The notes under the pieces were generated by a model. It saw nothing but the letters and a program-made list of their open reading frames with translations. It was not told where the DNA came from and made no database searches. From Clostridia bacterium (GTDB taxonomy: Bacteria > Bacillota_A > Clostridia > Christensenellales > Aristaeellaceae): DNA of 47,801 nt. This document shows, in pieces, positions 7,096-15,695 of the stretch. Made by a program: the position numbers and the translations under genes. Position 1 is the stretch's first letter; every line of letters starts with the position of its first letter. The stretch spans positions 1-47,801 of the forward strand of contig JAFWYA010000046.1 of assembly GCA_017517815.1 (NCBI GenBank), written 5' to 3'.

Positions 7096-8343
7096 TTATT
7101 CCATCACGGCAGCGATCTCATCGATCACTTCCTGAGCGGTGTATTCGCCGCTGATCAGAGCCTGAGACCAGGTGCCGATGGCTTCGGTGAAGGTCGGGTT
7201 GGTCAGACCCCAGGTGAAAGCGGTGGTGCTGGTCATGGAGGGGATGGTAGCAACCAGATCCTGCATCATCTTGGGCAGGTTCTCGTTGGTCATGCCCACG
7301 TCCAGAGCAACCAGGGGGCTGGAGCGCAGGGTGATCTTGGCTTCGCAGTATTTTTCGCTGATGAAGGAGGCAACTTCGGCGGCCAGGTCAGCATTGGGGC
7401 TGTCGGGGTTGACGGCGTAGCCGGAAACGCTGCCGCTGCCGCAGTAAGCGGTCTTGCTGGCTTCAAAAGCTTCTTCGCTGTAGGAGGGATAGGGGATGAA
7501 AGCGGCCTTGTCGCCCAGAGCCTTCTCGGCATCGGGGATGTACCACTGGCCGTTGATGAACATGGCGGCCTTGCCGGAGAGGAACATTTCGGAAGCCTGG
7601 TCATAGTTGGTGGAGGTGGCGCCGGTCTGGAACACGCCAGCCTGAGCCAGATCCGCAACCACTTCAGCAGCCTTCAGGTAGGCTTCTTCAGTGATCTGAG
7701 CAGTGCCGTTGTCCAGAGCCTTGATGCCGCCGGCATTGTAGCGGGTAGCCACGATGTCGTACATGGCAGCGGCGTTCCAGCCCTCCTGGGCGAACAGAGC
7801 CATGGGTACGATGCCGTTGGCATTGAACACCTCGGCGCAGGCCTTGAGCTCGTCAAAGGTGGTGGGGATTTCCAGACCATACTGCTCGAACAGCGCGGTG
7901 TTCACGTAGAGCAGCACATACTCATGGCCGGCATAGGGGAAGGCATAGATGTTGCCGTCGTCAGAGTAGAGGAATTCCTTGCAGGTTTCGTATACCTTGT
8001 CGGCAAAGCCGGTCTTTTCAGCCACATCGTTGAGAACCATCATCTGGTTGCTCTGACGCAGGGTGGCGAAGATGCCGGAACCGGTCTGGTAGATGTCGGG
8101 CAGCTGGCCGGCGGCAGCCAGGCTCAGCAGGGTAGCGCCGTCATCCTGAGCCTGAACGATCAGCTCGAGCTCAACGTTGGGATAAGCTTCAGCCAGCTTT
8201 TCCACGGCGTAGTCATAGGGAACCTTGGTGTCGTCGTCAGCATACTGGGCGTAGATCTTGAGGGTGATCTTTTCCTCAGCCAGAGCGCTCACGCAGGTGA
8301 ACACCATCATGGCAGCCAGGAGGAGAGCCAGGAACTTTTTCAT
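7096..8343 (-). CDS. Extracellular sugar-binding protein of ABC transporter
   Basis: A 415-residue solute-binding protein of the SBP_bac_1 (MalE-like) family. A Sec signal occupies residues 1-22 (MKKFLALLLAAMMVF then ALA before EEK). There is no lipobox: the only Cys lies in VFTC, whose -1 and -2 residues do not fit. The mature part starts KITLKIYAQYADDD and shows the usual alternation of two lobes. The ATG follows AAAGGAGA. A near-consensus promoter with an operator-like palindrome over the -35 lies upstream (8403-8438). It leads the operon with two permeases and sits just after the beta-galactosidase gene. The substrate is probably a beta-galactoside or related oligosaccharide, by context only. 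Confidence 0.93.
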   Translation of the reverse strand: MKKFLALLLAAMMVFTCVSALAEEKITLKIYAQYADDDTKVPYDYAVEKLAEAYPNVELELIVQAQDDGATLLSLAAAGQLPDIYQTGSGIFATLRQSNQMMVLNDVAEKTGFADKVYETCKEFLYSDDGNIYAFPYAGHEYVLLYVNTALFEQYGLEIPTTFDELKACAEVFNANGIVPMALFAQEGWNAAAMYDIVATRYNAGGIKALDNGTAQITEEAYLKAAEVVADLAQAGVFQTGATSTNYDQASEMFLSGKAAMFINGQWYIPDAEKALGDKAAFIPYPSYSEEAFEASKTAYCGSGSVSGYAVNPDSPNADLAAEVASFISEKYCEAKITLRSSPLVALDVGMTNENLPKMMQDLVATIPSMTSTTAFTWGLTNPTFTEAIGTWSQALISGEYTAQEVIDEIAAVME

Positions 8344-8402
8344 GGGGCATTTCTCCTTTGATGTAATTTGCTTTTTTGCGGCGCATTGCCGCTCTGTGCC
8401 TA

Positions 8403-8431
8403 AGTATACACTTGGTGTGAAGTTGTGTCAA
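8403..8431 (-). promoter_or_regulatory. Strong promoter of the sugar ABC operon
   Basis: TTGACA (8426-8431), 17-bp spacer, TATACT (8403-8408) on the minus strand, close to the sigma-A consensus. A strong constitutive core like this usually needs a repressor; see the palindrome at 8419-8438. Confidence 0.85.
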
Positions 8432-8438
8432 CAACTTC
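8419..8438. promoter_or_regulatory. Operator-like palindrome over the -35 box
   Basis: Arms GAAGTTGT (8419-8426) and ACAACTTC (8431-8438) are perfect reverse complements around GTCA. The site covers the -35, so a bound dimer would block RNA polymerase. The MarR-family protein at 4671-5111 or an unlinked LacI-type repressor are candidates. Confidence 0.7.
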
Positions 8439-8483
8439 GGCGCTTCTTTTTAACTTTTCTTCACAAACGTTCCAGAAAAGCCA

Positions 8484-11400
8484 TCAGATACCACGGAAGC
8501 AGAAACGGAAATGCAGAGGCTTCGATGTGTCGATCAGGTATTCGTCATGCGTCATAGCGCCCCAGCTGTCGTCGCCGCCTACGCCCATCTGCATGAGGCT
8601 GGCGCGCACCACGGTGTAATGCACGGGGGGCAGCTCGTCGGCATGCAGGGCGTTTTCCAGCTCGTGAGGCGTATAGGGAAGAGCGGAGAAGAACATCTCA
8701 TCGCCCGTGAAGCGCAGGCCACGGCCGCGGAAATCCGTCACCTCAGCCCAGCGCACGCCGGTGTGATTGCCGCATTCCTGAGGCTTGAGATAGGCCGGCA
8801 GATCCTTCACACGGCTCTGCCAGATGCCAAGCCTTCCGCCGTGCCGGCGGTCGGCATAGGTTTCCTCAGGGCCTTCGCCGTAGAAGCGAAGCTGATCATA
8901 GTCCGCGCTCATGCGCAGCATCACGCCGAATTCCGGCATGGAAGAAAGGCCTTCCACGGGCGTGTAATCCAGCTCCACCGTTACTGTGCCGCAGGGATGG
9001 ACAGTGTAGCTCAGCGTACATTCCGCCTGAGGCGTGGTGGGCAGGGTGTAAAGATAGCGCACGGTGATGGAGTCATCCTCATTCCTTGTCCAGAAGGGAG
9101 GCTCGTTCTGCTGCGCCGCCTTCTGCGGATAGCGCGGCGTGGCGTACAGGCTGGCGAGTTTCCACTGGCCATAGCGCGCGGGCATGAAATTGCCCCGGTC
9201 ATTATCCGTGGGCGCGCGCCAGAAGCTGGGCATGGGCACGGTTTTGAGCATCTCTTTGCCGCCGAAACGATAGGATTCCAGACCGCCGTTAAAATAACTG
9301 AACAGCACGCGGAAGTTTTCGCCCGTGACGCCAATGTTGTACAGCCCCTCCACCACCTTGAGCGGAGGATGGATTTCGGGCGCATGGTCGCCTTCCACCT
9401 TCCATACGCCCTGACCAAAGGCTACCTCGCAGCCCATTTCGGCCCATGGGCGATCCTTGCGCAGACGGAACACAACCTCGGCGGCATATTCGCCGGGGAT
9501 AGTCTGCTTTTCAAAGGGCAGCGGATACCAGGACTCCGACTGCGGAGGAACGCTGACGGACATGGGCTTGCGGCTGATGATTTCGCCGTCTCTGCGCAGG
9601 ATCGCCTCGCACAGGTAAACATCCGACGGCGTGAACAGGCTGCGGTTTGTGATGGTTACGCCCTCGGCGGTCACATTGGCAAACAGATCCTGATAGCAGT
9701 ATTTGACCTCCTGCATCTTGGGACTTTCATTGCCGTCGCCGTACACGATGCCGTCGCCGCTGAAATTGCCATCGTGCGGATGATCATCCAGATCGCCGCC
9801 GTAGCGGTACACATCCTGACCGAAACGGTTTTTTACGCGGATGCTCTGATCGATGAAATCACAGATGAAACCGCCCTGATACAGAGGCTCCTCATAGGCA
9901 TATTCGGTGTACTTGTGCAGTGCGCCGCAGGAGTTGCCCATGGCGTGCGAATACTCGCACAGCAGAGTGGGTTTGTCGCGGTGCTCCTTCATGTGTTCGC
10001 GCAGCTGCTTAACCGGCGCATACATGAAGCTATACATATCCGTGGTTTCAGGATAACGCGGATCCATGGCAACGCCTTCATAATGCACAAGGCGGGAAGG
10101 ATCCAGCTGGCGCAGATAATGGCTCATGGCAAGGATCACTTTGCCACCGTAGGATTCGTTGCCGCAGCTCCACATGAGGATGCAGACGTGGTTCTTATCG
10201 CGCTCCACCATGCTCTTCACGCGGTCGAACAGCAGGGGCTGCCATGCCTCGTCATCACCCGGCAGCGCTGCGCTCAGAGGTAGTTTGCCAAAATGCACCG
10301 CCTCATAGAAGTAGTGCGTTTCCATGTTGGTTTCATCCATCACATACAGACCCAGCTCATCCGCCATGCGGTAGAGGCAGGATGGGTTGGGATAATGGCT
10401 GGTGCGCACGGCATTGATATTGTTGCGCTTCATGGTGAGCAGATCGCGGCGGATTTTTTCCTCGGGCACGACGCGGCCGGTTTCGGGGCAGAAATCGTGA
10501 CGGTTGACGCCCTTGAACACGATGCGCTTGCCGTTGAGCATCATCAGGCCGTTCTTCATTTCAAAGCGGCGGAAGCCCACGCGTTCGCGCATATACTCTT
10601 GCACATGTCCGTCGGCATCCAGAAGTTCGATCTCCAGCGTGTAGAGATATGGGTTTTCTGCGCTCCATTTTTCGGGAGTGATGATCCGGGGTTGCAGTTC
10701 AAGGGTATCACCGTCTCCGAACTGCTCTGTCTGCCATACGGGATGATCATCCGCATCCAGCAAAGCGATTTTTGCCTGCCACTTTGCCGTCGTCATCAGC
10801 TTCATGCCGATGGAAAGATTGGCGCTGCAGTATTCATCATCCAGCTCGGGCTGCAGCTTCAGATCTTCCAGATGTACTGCGGGTGCGGCATAGAGGAACA
10901 CCTCACGGAACAGGCCGCTGAAGCGGAAGAAATCCTGATCCTCCAGCCAGCTGCCGCTGCAGAAGCGGTACACACGGCATGCCAGCTTGTTTTCGCCTTC
11001 GCACAGATAGGGTGTAAGCTCAAACTCGGAAGGAGAGAAGGAATCAGAGCTGAAGCCCACGTAGTGTCCGTTCAGCCATACGACCACGCAGCTTTCTGCG
11101 CCCTGAAAGGAAATGAACACACGTTTTTCCTTCATGCTTTCAGGGAGACGGAAATATTTTACATAGCATGCTACAGGATTGAAGTTTTCCGGCGTCTGAC
11201 CAGGCTTGATATCCTCGCTGCCATCCCAGGGATACTGTTTGTTGGCGTACTGCGGCACGCCGTAGCCTTCCATCTGGATATGCGCCGGAACATGGATTTC
11301 CGTCCACGGACGGCAATCATACTCCAATGCCTCAAAACCGGAAATGACCTGCTTTTCGTTGAGCGCATGGTGGAACTTCCATAAGCCGTTTAGTGAAAAA

Positions 11401-11525
11401 CGCAGGCTGCTGTCATTGGCTTCCCACTCAGAGCGGGTTGCATAAATCTGATGATCCGAATGCGCAGGCAGGCGATTTTCCTGAAAATATGCGGGATCCC
11501 GAAGACGTTCATAGGCAAAGCTCAT
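8484..11525 (-). CDS. lacZ: GH2 beta-galactosidase, LacZ type
   Basis: A 1013-residue cytoplasmic beta-galactosidase of family GH2, close to E. coli LacZ in length. The N-terminus has the typical NRLPAHSDH segment, then the sugar-binding and immunoglobulin-like domains, a TIM barrel, and a C-terminal Bgal_small_N domain. The acid/base is Glu457 in CGNES, and the nucleophile is Glu524 in CEYSHAMGNS. It hydrolyses lactose or other beta-galactosides to galactose. The ATG at 11523-11525 is supported by the conserved N-terminus, but the good ribosome site (AAGGAGG at 11556-11562) is 30 nt away, with an in-frame stop between. Own promoter at 11583-11611. No terminator is visible before the next operon. 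Confidence 0.96.
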   Translation of the reverse strand: MSFAYERLRDPAYFQENRLPAHSDHQIYATRSEWEANDSSLRFSLNGLWKFHHALNEKQVISGFEALEYDCRPWTEIHVPAHIQMEGYGVPQYANKQYPWDGSEDIKPGQTPENFNPVACYVKYFRLPESMKEKRVFISFQGAESCVVVWLNGHYVGFSSDSFSPSEFELTPYLCEGENKLACRVYRFCSGSWLEDQDFFRFSGLFREVFLYAAPAVHLEDLKLQPELDDEYCSANLSIGMKLMTTAKWQAKIALLDADDHPVWQTEQFGDGDTLELQPRIITPEKWSAENPYLYTLEIELLDADGHVQEYMRERVGFRRFEMKNGLMMLNGKRIVFKGVNRHDFCPETGRVVPEEKIRRDLLTMKRNNINAVRTSHYPNPSCLYRMADELGLYVMDETNMETHYFYEAVHFGKLPLSAALPGDDEAWQPLLFDRVKSMVERDKNHVCILMWSCGNESYGGKVILAMSHYLRQLDPSRLVHYEGVAMDPRYPETTDMYSFMYAPVKQLREHMKEHRDKPTLLCEYSHAMGNSCGALHKYTEYAYEEPLYQGGFICDFIDQSIRVKNRFGQDVYRYGGDLDDHPHDGNFSGDGIVYGDGNESPKMQEVKYCYQDLFANVTAEGVTITNRSLFTPSDVYLCEAILRRDGEIISRKPMSVSVPPQSESWYPLPFEKQTIPGEYAAEVVFRLRKDRPWAEMGCEVAFGQGVWKVEGDHAPEIHPPLKVVEGLYNIGVTGENFRVLFSYFNGGLESYRFGGKEMLKTVPMPSFWRAPTDNDRGNFMPARYGQWKLASLYATPRYPQKAAQQNEPPFWTRNEDDSITVRYLYTLPTTPQAECTLSYTVHPCGTVTVELDYTPVEGLSSMPEFGVMLRMSADYDQLRFYGEGPEETYADRRHGGRLGIWQSRVKDLPAYLKPQECGNHTGVRWAEVTDFRGRGLRFTGDEMFFSALPYTPHELENALHADELPPVHYTVVRASLMQMGVGGDDSWGAMTHDEYLIDTSKPLHFRFCFRGI

Positions 11526-11582
11526 ATTGATACGCCGCGATCAAAACCGCAGCTACCTCCTTCCATTTTCAACCTACGGAGC

Positions 11583-11611
11583 AGTATAGCACATAAGGAA
11601 TAAATGCTCAA
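11583..11611 (-). promoter_or_regulatory. Promoter of the beta-galactosidase gene
   Basis: TTGAGC (11606-11611), 17-bp spacer, TATACT (11583-11588) on the minus strand, giving a 5' leader of roughly 50 nt. Confidence 0.75.
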
Positions 11612-11815
11612 CTCAGGATCGGCATAGAATGCTTAAACGCAAAATGCTGGCAAGAGAATGCGTTTATCGTTTCAAATCCATTCGTTTCAAAGCAGCGAAG
11701 CGTTCTGATGGTTCTAAAGTTTTTAGGGATATAAAGCACAATCCTATGAATCTTCTGTCAGCGGAGAAAGAGCAGAAAAAGTTTACTTTTGCGTTAACGT
11801 TTACATGTTAAAAAT

Positions 11816-11843
11816 TTGGAAGCATAAAAATTTGATGTAAAAT
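11816..11843 (+). promoter_or_regulatory. Candidate promoter of the helicase-like fragment
   Basis: TTGGAA (11816-11821), 16-bp spacer, TAAAAT (11838-11843). The surrounding AT-rich sequence makes chance matches likely. Confidence 0.4.
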
Positions 11844-11913
11844 ATAGGAAAGAAACAGAGAAGAAGTCTTTCTGAGCATTCAAATTCTATAAACAACAGG
11901 AGACAATAAAACA

Positions 11914-12249
11914 TTGAAAAACGGTATTTACCTTGAAGAAACCCTCAAGGACGTATTACGTACGTCCAATTTTGTTCACGGCAGGTTTAACCTCATTACC
12001 GCGCCATGCGGCAGTGGCAAAACTACAGCAGCCATCAATGTGATTTCCAAACTTGCATCCAGCCCGTGCACGACAATTTATCTGATTGATACAACTAATG
12101 GCATGCATCGTCTGGCACGGTTGAAGGAGCTTACACTACCATATGCTTTCTATGAAGAAAGCCTCACACAAACATGGTTCCCCTCCGCCGAATTTGATCC
12201 AACCAAAATCGTCGTAATCACCTACGCGCAGTTTGACGTTTTGGAATAA
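11914..12249 (+). pseudogene. Truncated DEAD/DEAH helicase-like ATPase
   Basis: Only the N-terminal 111 residues of what should be a much longer ATPase. The Walker A box NLITAPCGSGKTTAA lies at about residues 27-41, followed by a strand typical of motif Ia. Walker B and all later motifs are missing. The frame ends at TYAQFDVLE and runs about 28 bp into the opposite-strand small gene, which marks a deletion or rearrangement junction near 12220-12250. The TTG start follows CAGGAGA at 10 nt. Sequence is AT-rich compared with neighbours. It may still be expressed but should lack helicase activity. Confidence 0.6.
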
Positions 12250-12482
12250 GTGCCTGCTTTATTCCACGCATCAGATGCAGCGCCGCTAAAATCTGTCCAT
12301 GCTTGCCCAATTTTATTCCCTGCAGCATTGCTGGCCTCATTCCATAGTTCACCGGCACTATTCCAAGCATCGCTAAAGAATTTCCCGGCAGAATCCAAGA
12401 AACTATCTTCGTTCTCGGCATAAGCACAATGAGGAAGAGCAAAACCCCATATCAGCAATGAAATGAGCAGCAGCCGCTTCAT
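12222..12482 (-). CDS. Small secreted protein with Trp-containing helical repeats
   Basis: 86 residues with a clear Sec signal (MKRLLLISLLIWGFALPHCAYA, cleavage before ENED). The mature 64 residues carry repeated units AWNSAG, LWNEAS, AWTDFSG and AWNKAG, predicting an amphipathic helix with Trp spaced at about 8-14 residues. The ATG follows GGAG at 9 nt. The C-terminus (TYSKTSNCA) overlaps the truncated helicase frame, so this gene may be shortened too. No family is recognised. Similar Trp-rich amphipathic chains bind membranes or form surface assemblies, but no function is claimed. Confidence 0.6.
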   Translation of the reverse strand: MKRLLLISLLIWGFALPHCAYAENEDSFLDSAGKFFSDAWNSAGELWNEASNAAGNKIGQAWTDFSGAASDAWNKAGTYSKTSNCA

Positions 12483-12565
12483 GAGACATCACTCCGAATC
12501 AAAATGTCAGATAAATCCATAAATATATTAAAACACGGTGATTTTGATCTTTCTGCCAACATAAA

Positions 12566-12591
12566 AAGGCGTTCACACCCGAACGCCTTTA
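12566..12591 (-). terminator. Rho-independent terminator
   Basis: Perfect 10-bp stem (12566-12575 with 12582-12591), 6-nt loop, followed on the minus strand by TTTTT. It probably ends readthrough from the hydroxylase operon before the small secreted gene. Confidence 0.8.
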
Positions 12592-12682
12592 GCAAAATGC
12601 TGTTGTCTACCGTCCAAAACCCTTGATTTATATGACTTTCCGTCAACATCCTATAAGAACACTCGCACCAGTTACGAAAGTC

Positions 12683-12712
12683 TTGAAACGTAAGGGTTTC
12701 AAGGCTTTTTTT
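12683..12712 (+). terminator. Terminator-like hairpin on the plus strand
   Basis: CTTGAAAC and GTTTCAAG form an 8-bp stem with a 6-nt loop, then GC and a run of seven T on the plus strand. No plus-strand gene directly precedes it, so it is probably the surviving end of a lost gene. Confidence 0.65.
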
Positions 12713-12931
12713 GTTTTGTTCTTTTACCTTGAATAAGATCTTGTTTTACTCTGTTTTGAGTGTTTTGTCGCATCATCCATCACAAATACATCGGCCAATA
12801 GTACATCAAACGCTTGCATCATAAGGGGGACGCTTTTGCAATTATCACAAAAAGCTGCACTCCAGGAAACGTTACGTTCCCGTAGTGCAGCCAAACTCCC
12901 AGATGCAGTTACTTTTGATGTGTCTTTTCTC

Positions 12932-15226
12932 TCAGTCATCAAGCAATGACATGGCAATTTTCTCAGGTGTAATGGGCAGCTCGCTGTGCCATACACCGGT
13001 AGCGCGGTAGATGGCATGCGCAATGGCGGGTGCCGGAGTATTGATAACAATTTCACCAATGGACTTGGCGCCGAAGGGGCCGGTGGGCTCATAGCTGTGC
13101 TCAAATTCCACATGCAGCCTGCCCGTGTCCAGACGGGTGGGCAGCTTGTATTGCATAAAGGAAGATTCGATAGGACGACCGTTCCGGTCGTAGGTTATGT
13201 TTTCCGTGAGCGTATGGCCGATACCCTGTACAAGGCCGCCTTCTGTTTGAATACGTGCCAAAGCAGGATTGATGGGAATGCCGCAGTCTACAACTGCTGT
13301 ATAGTTCAGAACATTCACCTGACCGGTAAGTTTGTCCAGCTCGATTTCCACCATGCCAACCATGTAGGGCGGAGGTGAGACAGGCGACGAATGGGTTGCC
13401 GTGGCCTGGGCCGCGTATGTGTTGCCCACTTGTGATTTATAGGCGATCTCTGCCAGCGTTACAGTTTGGCCGCTGCTGATGGAACGCACATGGTCGCTTT
13501 CAAATATCACTTCGTCATCGGAGCAGGAAAGCATTTCGGCAGCAATGGCACAGATGTTTTTTTTCAGGTCTGCACAGGCCTTTTCTACTGCCTTGCCGGT
13601 AATATAAGTGGTAGAGGATGCGTAGGAACCGGAATCATAAGGGGAGGCGTCTGTATCCGCGCCAAAAACGGCTACGTCGTCTACACTGCAGTCCATGCAT
13701 TCGGCAACCATCTGTGCAAGAATGGTATCACAGCCGGTGCCCATGTCGGCTGCACCAATCAGCAGATTGTAAGTGCCGTCTTCGCTAAGCTTCACCGTGG
13801 CAGACCCAACGTCCACGTTGGAAATGCAGGAACCCTGCATAGCCATGGCTACACCGGCAGAACGTACTTTGCCGTTGCCCATATCACGCACAGGATATTT
13901 TTCATCCCAGCCAAACAGCTCGCGGCAATGCTGCATACACCTGTCCAGAGCACAGGCATTGTTTGGCTCGTCGTAATAGGCAGGCATGAGCATGCCTTCC
14001 CGCACCATGTTCATATCACGAAGCACGGTAGGATCCATACCAAGCTTTGCCGCCAGCTCATTGACTATGGATTCCACCGCAAAAATCCCCTGCGTGGCAC
14101 CGTAGCCACGATAAGCACCGGCGGACTGGTGATTGGTATAAACCACGTCGTAGCCAAAACGGAAGGCTTCCAGAGAACCCGTGTACAGAGGAATGGACTT
14201 ATGCCCGGACAGACCCACAGTGGTGGGACCATGCTCGCCGTAGGCACCGGTGTTGGAAAGCGTGTACAGATCCAGCGCCCGGATGATTCCACTTTCAGAT
14301 GCGCCGATCCGCACACGGATCTCCATTTCATGACGCGGAGAACCGGCAATTTGACATTCCTCACGCGTGTAGATCAGCTTGGCCGGGCGACCGGTTTTCA
14401 GGGTTACAAAAGCGGGATATACTTCGCTTACCGCTGTTTGCTTTGCACCAAAACCGCCGCCGATGCGAGGCTTCTCCACGCGAATCCTGCTCTTGGGAAT
14501 GCCAAGCGCATTGGCAAGAATACGGCGGGTGTGAAAAACAATTTGCGTAGACGATATCACATGCAGTCTGCCATAAGGGTCCATTTCCGTATAGGTACGA
14601 AAAGTTTCCATCATAGCCTGATTGAACGCTTTGGTGTGATAAGTCCGCTCCAGTACAATATCACAGTCGTTCATCACGGCGTCCACATCACCGCTGGCTT
14701 CCACACCGCTTGCAACAAGGTTGCGACGGTTGTCACCGCCTACGGGGCAGGGCGGATACCAGTCTTCTTCCGGGTGGACGATGACGGGATGATCCTTGGC
14801 AGTATGAAAATCAAGAACCGCTTCAAGCACCTCATATTTGACCTTGATCAGCTTCATGGCCTTGAGCGCAGCTTTTTCATTTTCTGCAGCGATGATGGCT
14901 ACAGCGTCGCCTGCAAAACGAACATGCCTGTCAAGGATCAGACGGTCATAGGGAGAAGGTTCAGGAAATGTCTGACCGGCAATTGCAAAGCGGTTTCCTG
15001 GAACATCCTGCCAGGTGAAGACCTCCACCACGCCAGGAATCTTTTTGGCGATCGTGACATCAATTTCGTCAACGATCGCATTGGCATGAGGACTGCGCAG
15101 GATCTTGACCACAAGCGCGCCTGCCGGAGAGATATCGTCGGTATAAACAGGCTTGCCGGTCAACAACTGCATAGCGTCCTTTTTGCGCACGGATTTGTTG
15201 ATGGATTTGTATGCTCTGTGTTCCAT
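12932..15226 (-). CDS. Xanthine dehydrogenase-type molybdenum subunit
   Basis: A 764-residue large subunit of a xanthine oxidase family molybdenum hydroxylase. The N-terminal a/b-hammerhead domain includes GKPVYTDDISPAGALVVKIL, and the molybdopterin-binding part has IGGGFGAKQ and GAYRGYGATQG. Near the end GPFGAKSIGE carries Glu725, the counterpart of the base that activates the Mo-bound hydroxyl. With the FeS and FAD subunits it should hydroxylate a purine or other N-heterocycle in the cytoplasm. The ATG follows AAGGAGA, 10 bp after the FeS gene. The substrate channel (around MMETFRTYTEMD) matches the clostridial XdhA-like branch, but xanthine as substrate is an inference. Confidence 0.93.
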   Translation of the reverse strand: MEHRAYKSINKSVRKKDAMQLLTGKPVYTDDISPAGALVVKILRSPHANAIVDEIDVTIAKKIPGVVEVFTWQDVPGNRFAIAGQTFPEPSPYDRLILDRHVRFAGDAVAIIAAENEKAALKAMKLIKVKYEVLEAVLDFHTAKDHPVIVHPEEDWYPPCPVGGDNRRNLVASGVEASGDVDAVMNDCDIVLERTYHTKAFNQAMMETFRTYTEMDPYGRLHVISSTQIVFHTRRILANALGIPKSRIRVEKPRIGGGFGAKQTAVSEVYPAFVTLKTGRPAKLIYTREECQIAGSPRHEMEIRVRIGASESGIIRALDLYTLSNTGAYGEHGPTTVGLSGHKSIPLYTGSLEAFRFGYDVVYTNHQSAGAYRGYGATQGIFAVESIVNELAAKLGMDPTVLRDMNMVREGMLMPAYYDEPNNACALDRCMQHCRELFGWDEKYPVRDMGNGKVRSAGVAMAMQGSCISNVDVGSATVKLSEDGTYNLLIGAADMGTGCDTILAQMVAECMDCSVDDVAVFGADTDASPYDSGSYASSTTYITGKAVEKACADLKKNICAIAAEMLSCSDDEVIFESDHVRSISSGQTVTLAEIAYKSQVGNTYAAQATATHSSPVSPPPYMVGMVEIELDKLTGQVNVLNYTAVVDCGIPINPALARIQTEGGLVQGIGHTLTENITYDRNGRPIESSFMQYKLPTRLDTGRLHVEFEHSYEPTGPFGAKSIGEIVINTPAPAIAHAIYRATGVWHSELPITPEKIAMSLLDD

Positions 15227-15236
15227 ATCTGTCTCC

Positions 15237-15695
15237 TTAGCCCCTGCGGCTGTTCAGGTAGCTGCGGATACCGCGAAGCTGTCCGTCATATCCCGAGCAG
15301 CGGCACAAATTTCCTGCCAGAAACGCGCGGATCTCATCATCTGAAGGATTTGGATTTTCACGCAGCAGGGCGATGGTGTTCATAACAAAACCAGGGTTGC
15401 AAAAACCGCACTGGTCTGCGCCCTGATCAGCAATGAAGGTAATAAAACCGGATGCTTCTTCCTGCAGGCCTTCGAGGGTCAGAATCTCATGGCCGTCTGC
15501 ACGGGCTGCCAGTACAGAGCAGGACAGCACAGGCTTTCCATCCATCAGCACGGTGCACAGACCACAGTTGGAGGTTTCACAGCCACGCTTCACACTCAGG
15601 CAGCCATGCTTGCGAACAAAATCGATCAGCAGGAGATCCGCATCAATACGGTCGCTGACAATTTTTCCGTTCAGTTTGACTGTTACTTCCATCAT
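15237..15695 (-). CDS. Xanthine dehydrogenase-type 2Fe-2S subunit
   Basis: 152 residues with two [2Fe-2S] sites. The N-terminal ferredoxin-like site has the Cys pattern in KRGCETSNCGLC followed by a later Cys (VLSCSV). The C-terminal helical site has QCGFCNPG and LCRCSGY. It passes electrons from the Mo centre to FAD. The start overlaps the FAD gene stop by 4 bp (ATGA), showing coupling. Length is normal for the CoxS/XdhC small subunit. Confidence 0.95.
   Translation of the reverse strand: MMEVTVKLNGKIVSDRIDADLLLIDFVRKHGCLSVKRGCETSNCGLCTVLMDGKPVLSCSVLAARADGHEILTLEGLQEEASGFITFIADQGADQCGFCNPGFVMNTIALLRENPNPSDDEIRAFLAGNLCRCSGYDGQLRGIRSYLNSRRG

Larger units (their letters stand above)
11526..11913. 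other. AT-rich intergenic region between lacZ and helicase fragment
   Basis: 388 bp holding the lacZ promoter (minus strand) and a candidate promoter for the helicase-like fragment (plus strand). A 60-codon open frame at 11629-11811 has no ribosome site or recognisable domain. The base composition is clearly more AT-rich than the flanking genes. Confidence 0.6.
12483..12931. other. Non-coding, AT-rich region with two hairpins
   Basis: About 450 bp with no supported gene. It holds two terminator-like hairpins (12566-12591 and 12683-12712). A 71-codon minus-strand frame starts inside the hydroxylase stop (12724-12939), but without ribosome site or recognisable motif. It looks like remnant sequence from rearrangement. 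Confidence 0.6.

Noticed and set aside
7012..8361. 449-codon frame opposite the sugar-binding protein
   Set aside because: Gly/Val-rich mirror of a codon-biased gene, with no signal or motif.
8511..10283. Long antisense open frame (590 codons) opposite lacZ
   Set aside because: Arises from codon bias of the real gene; no ribosome site and no domain, and GH2 motifs are on the other strand.
11629..11811. 60-codon open frame in the AT-rich gap
   Set aside because: No ribosome site, no similarity recognised, within a degraded region.
12724..12939. 71-codon minus-strand frame starting at the Mo-subunit stop
   Set aside because: No ribosome site; composition and motifs uninformative. It may be a remnant, but not supportable as a gene.
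13466..15385. 639-codon open frame opposite the Mo subunit
   Set aside because: Shadow of the hydroxylase genes; His/Gly-rich, no recognisable domain.
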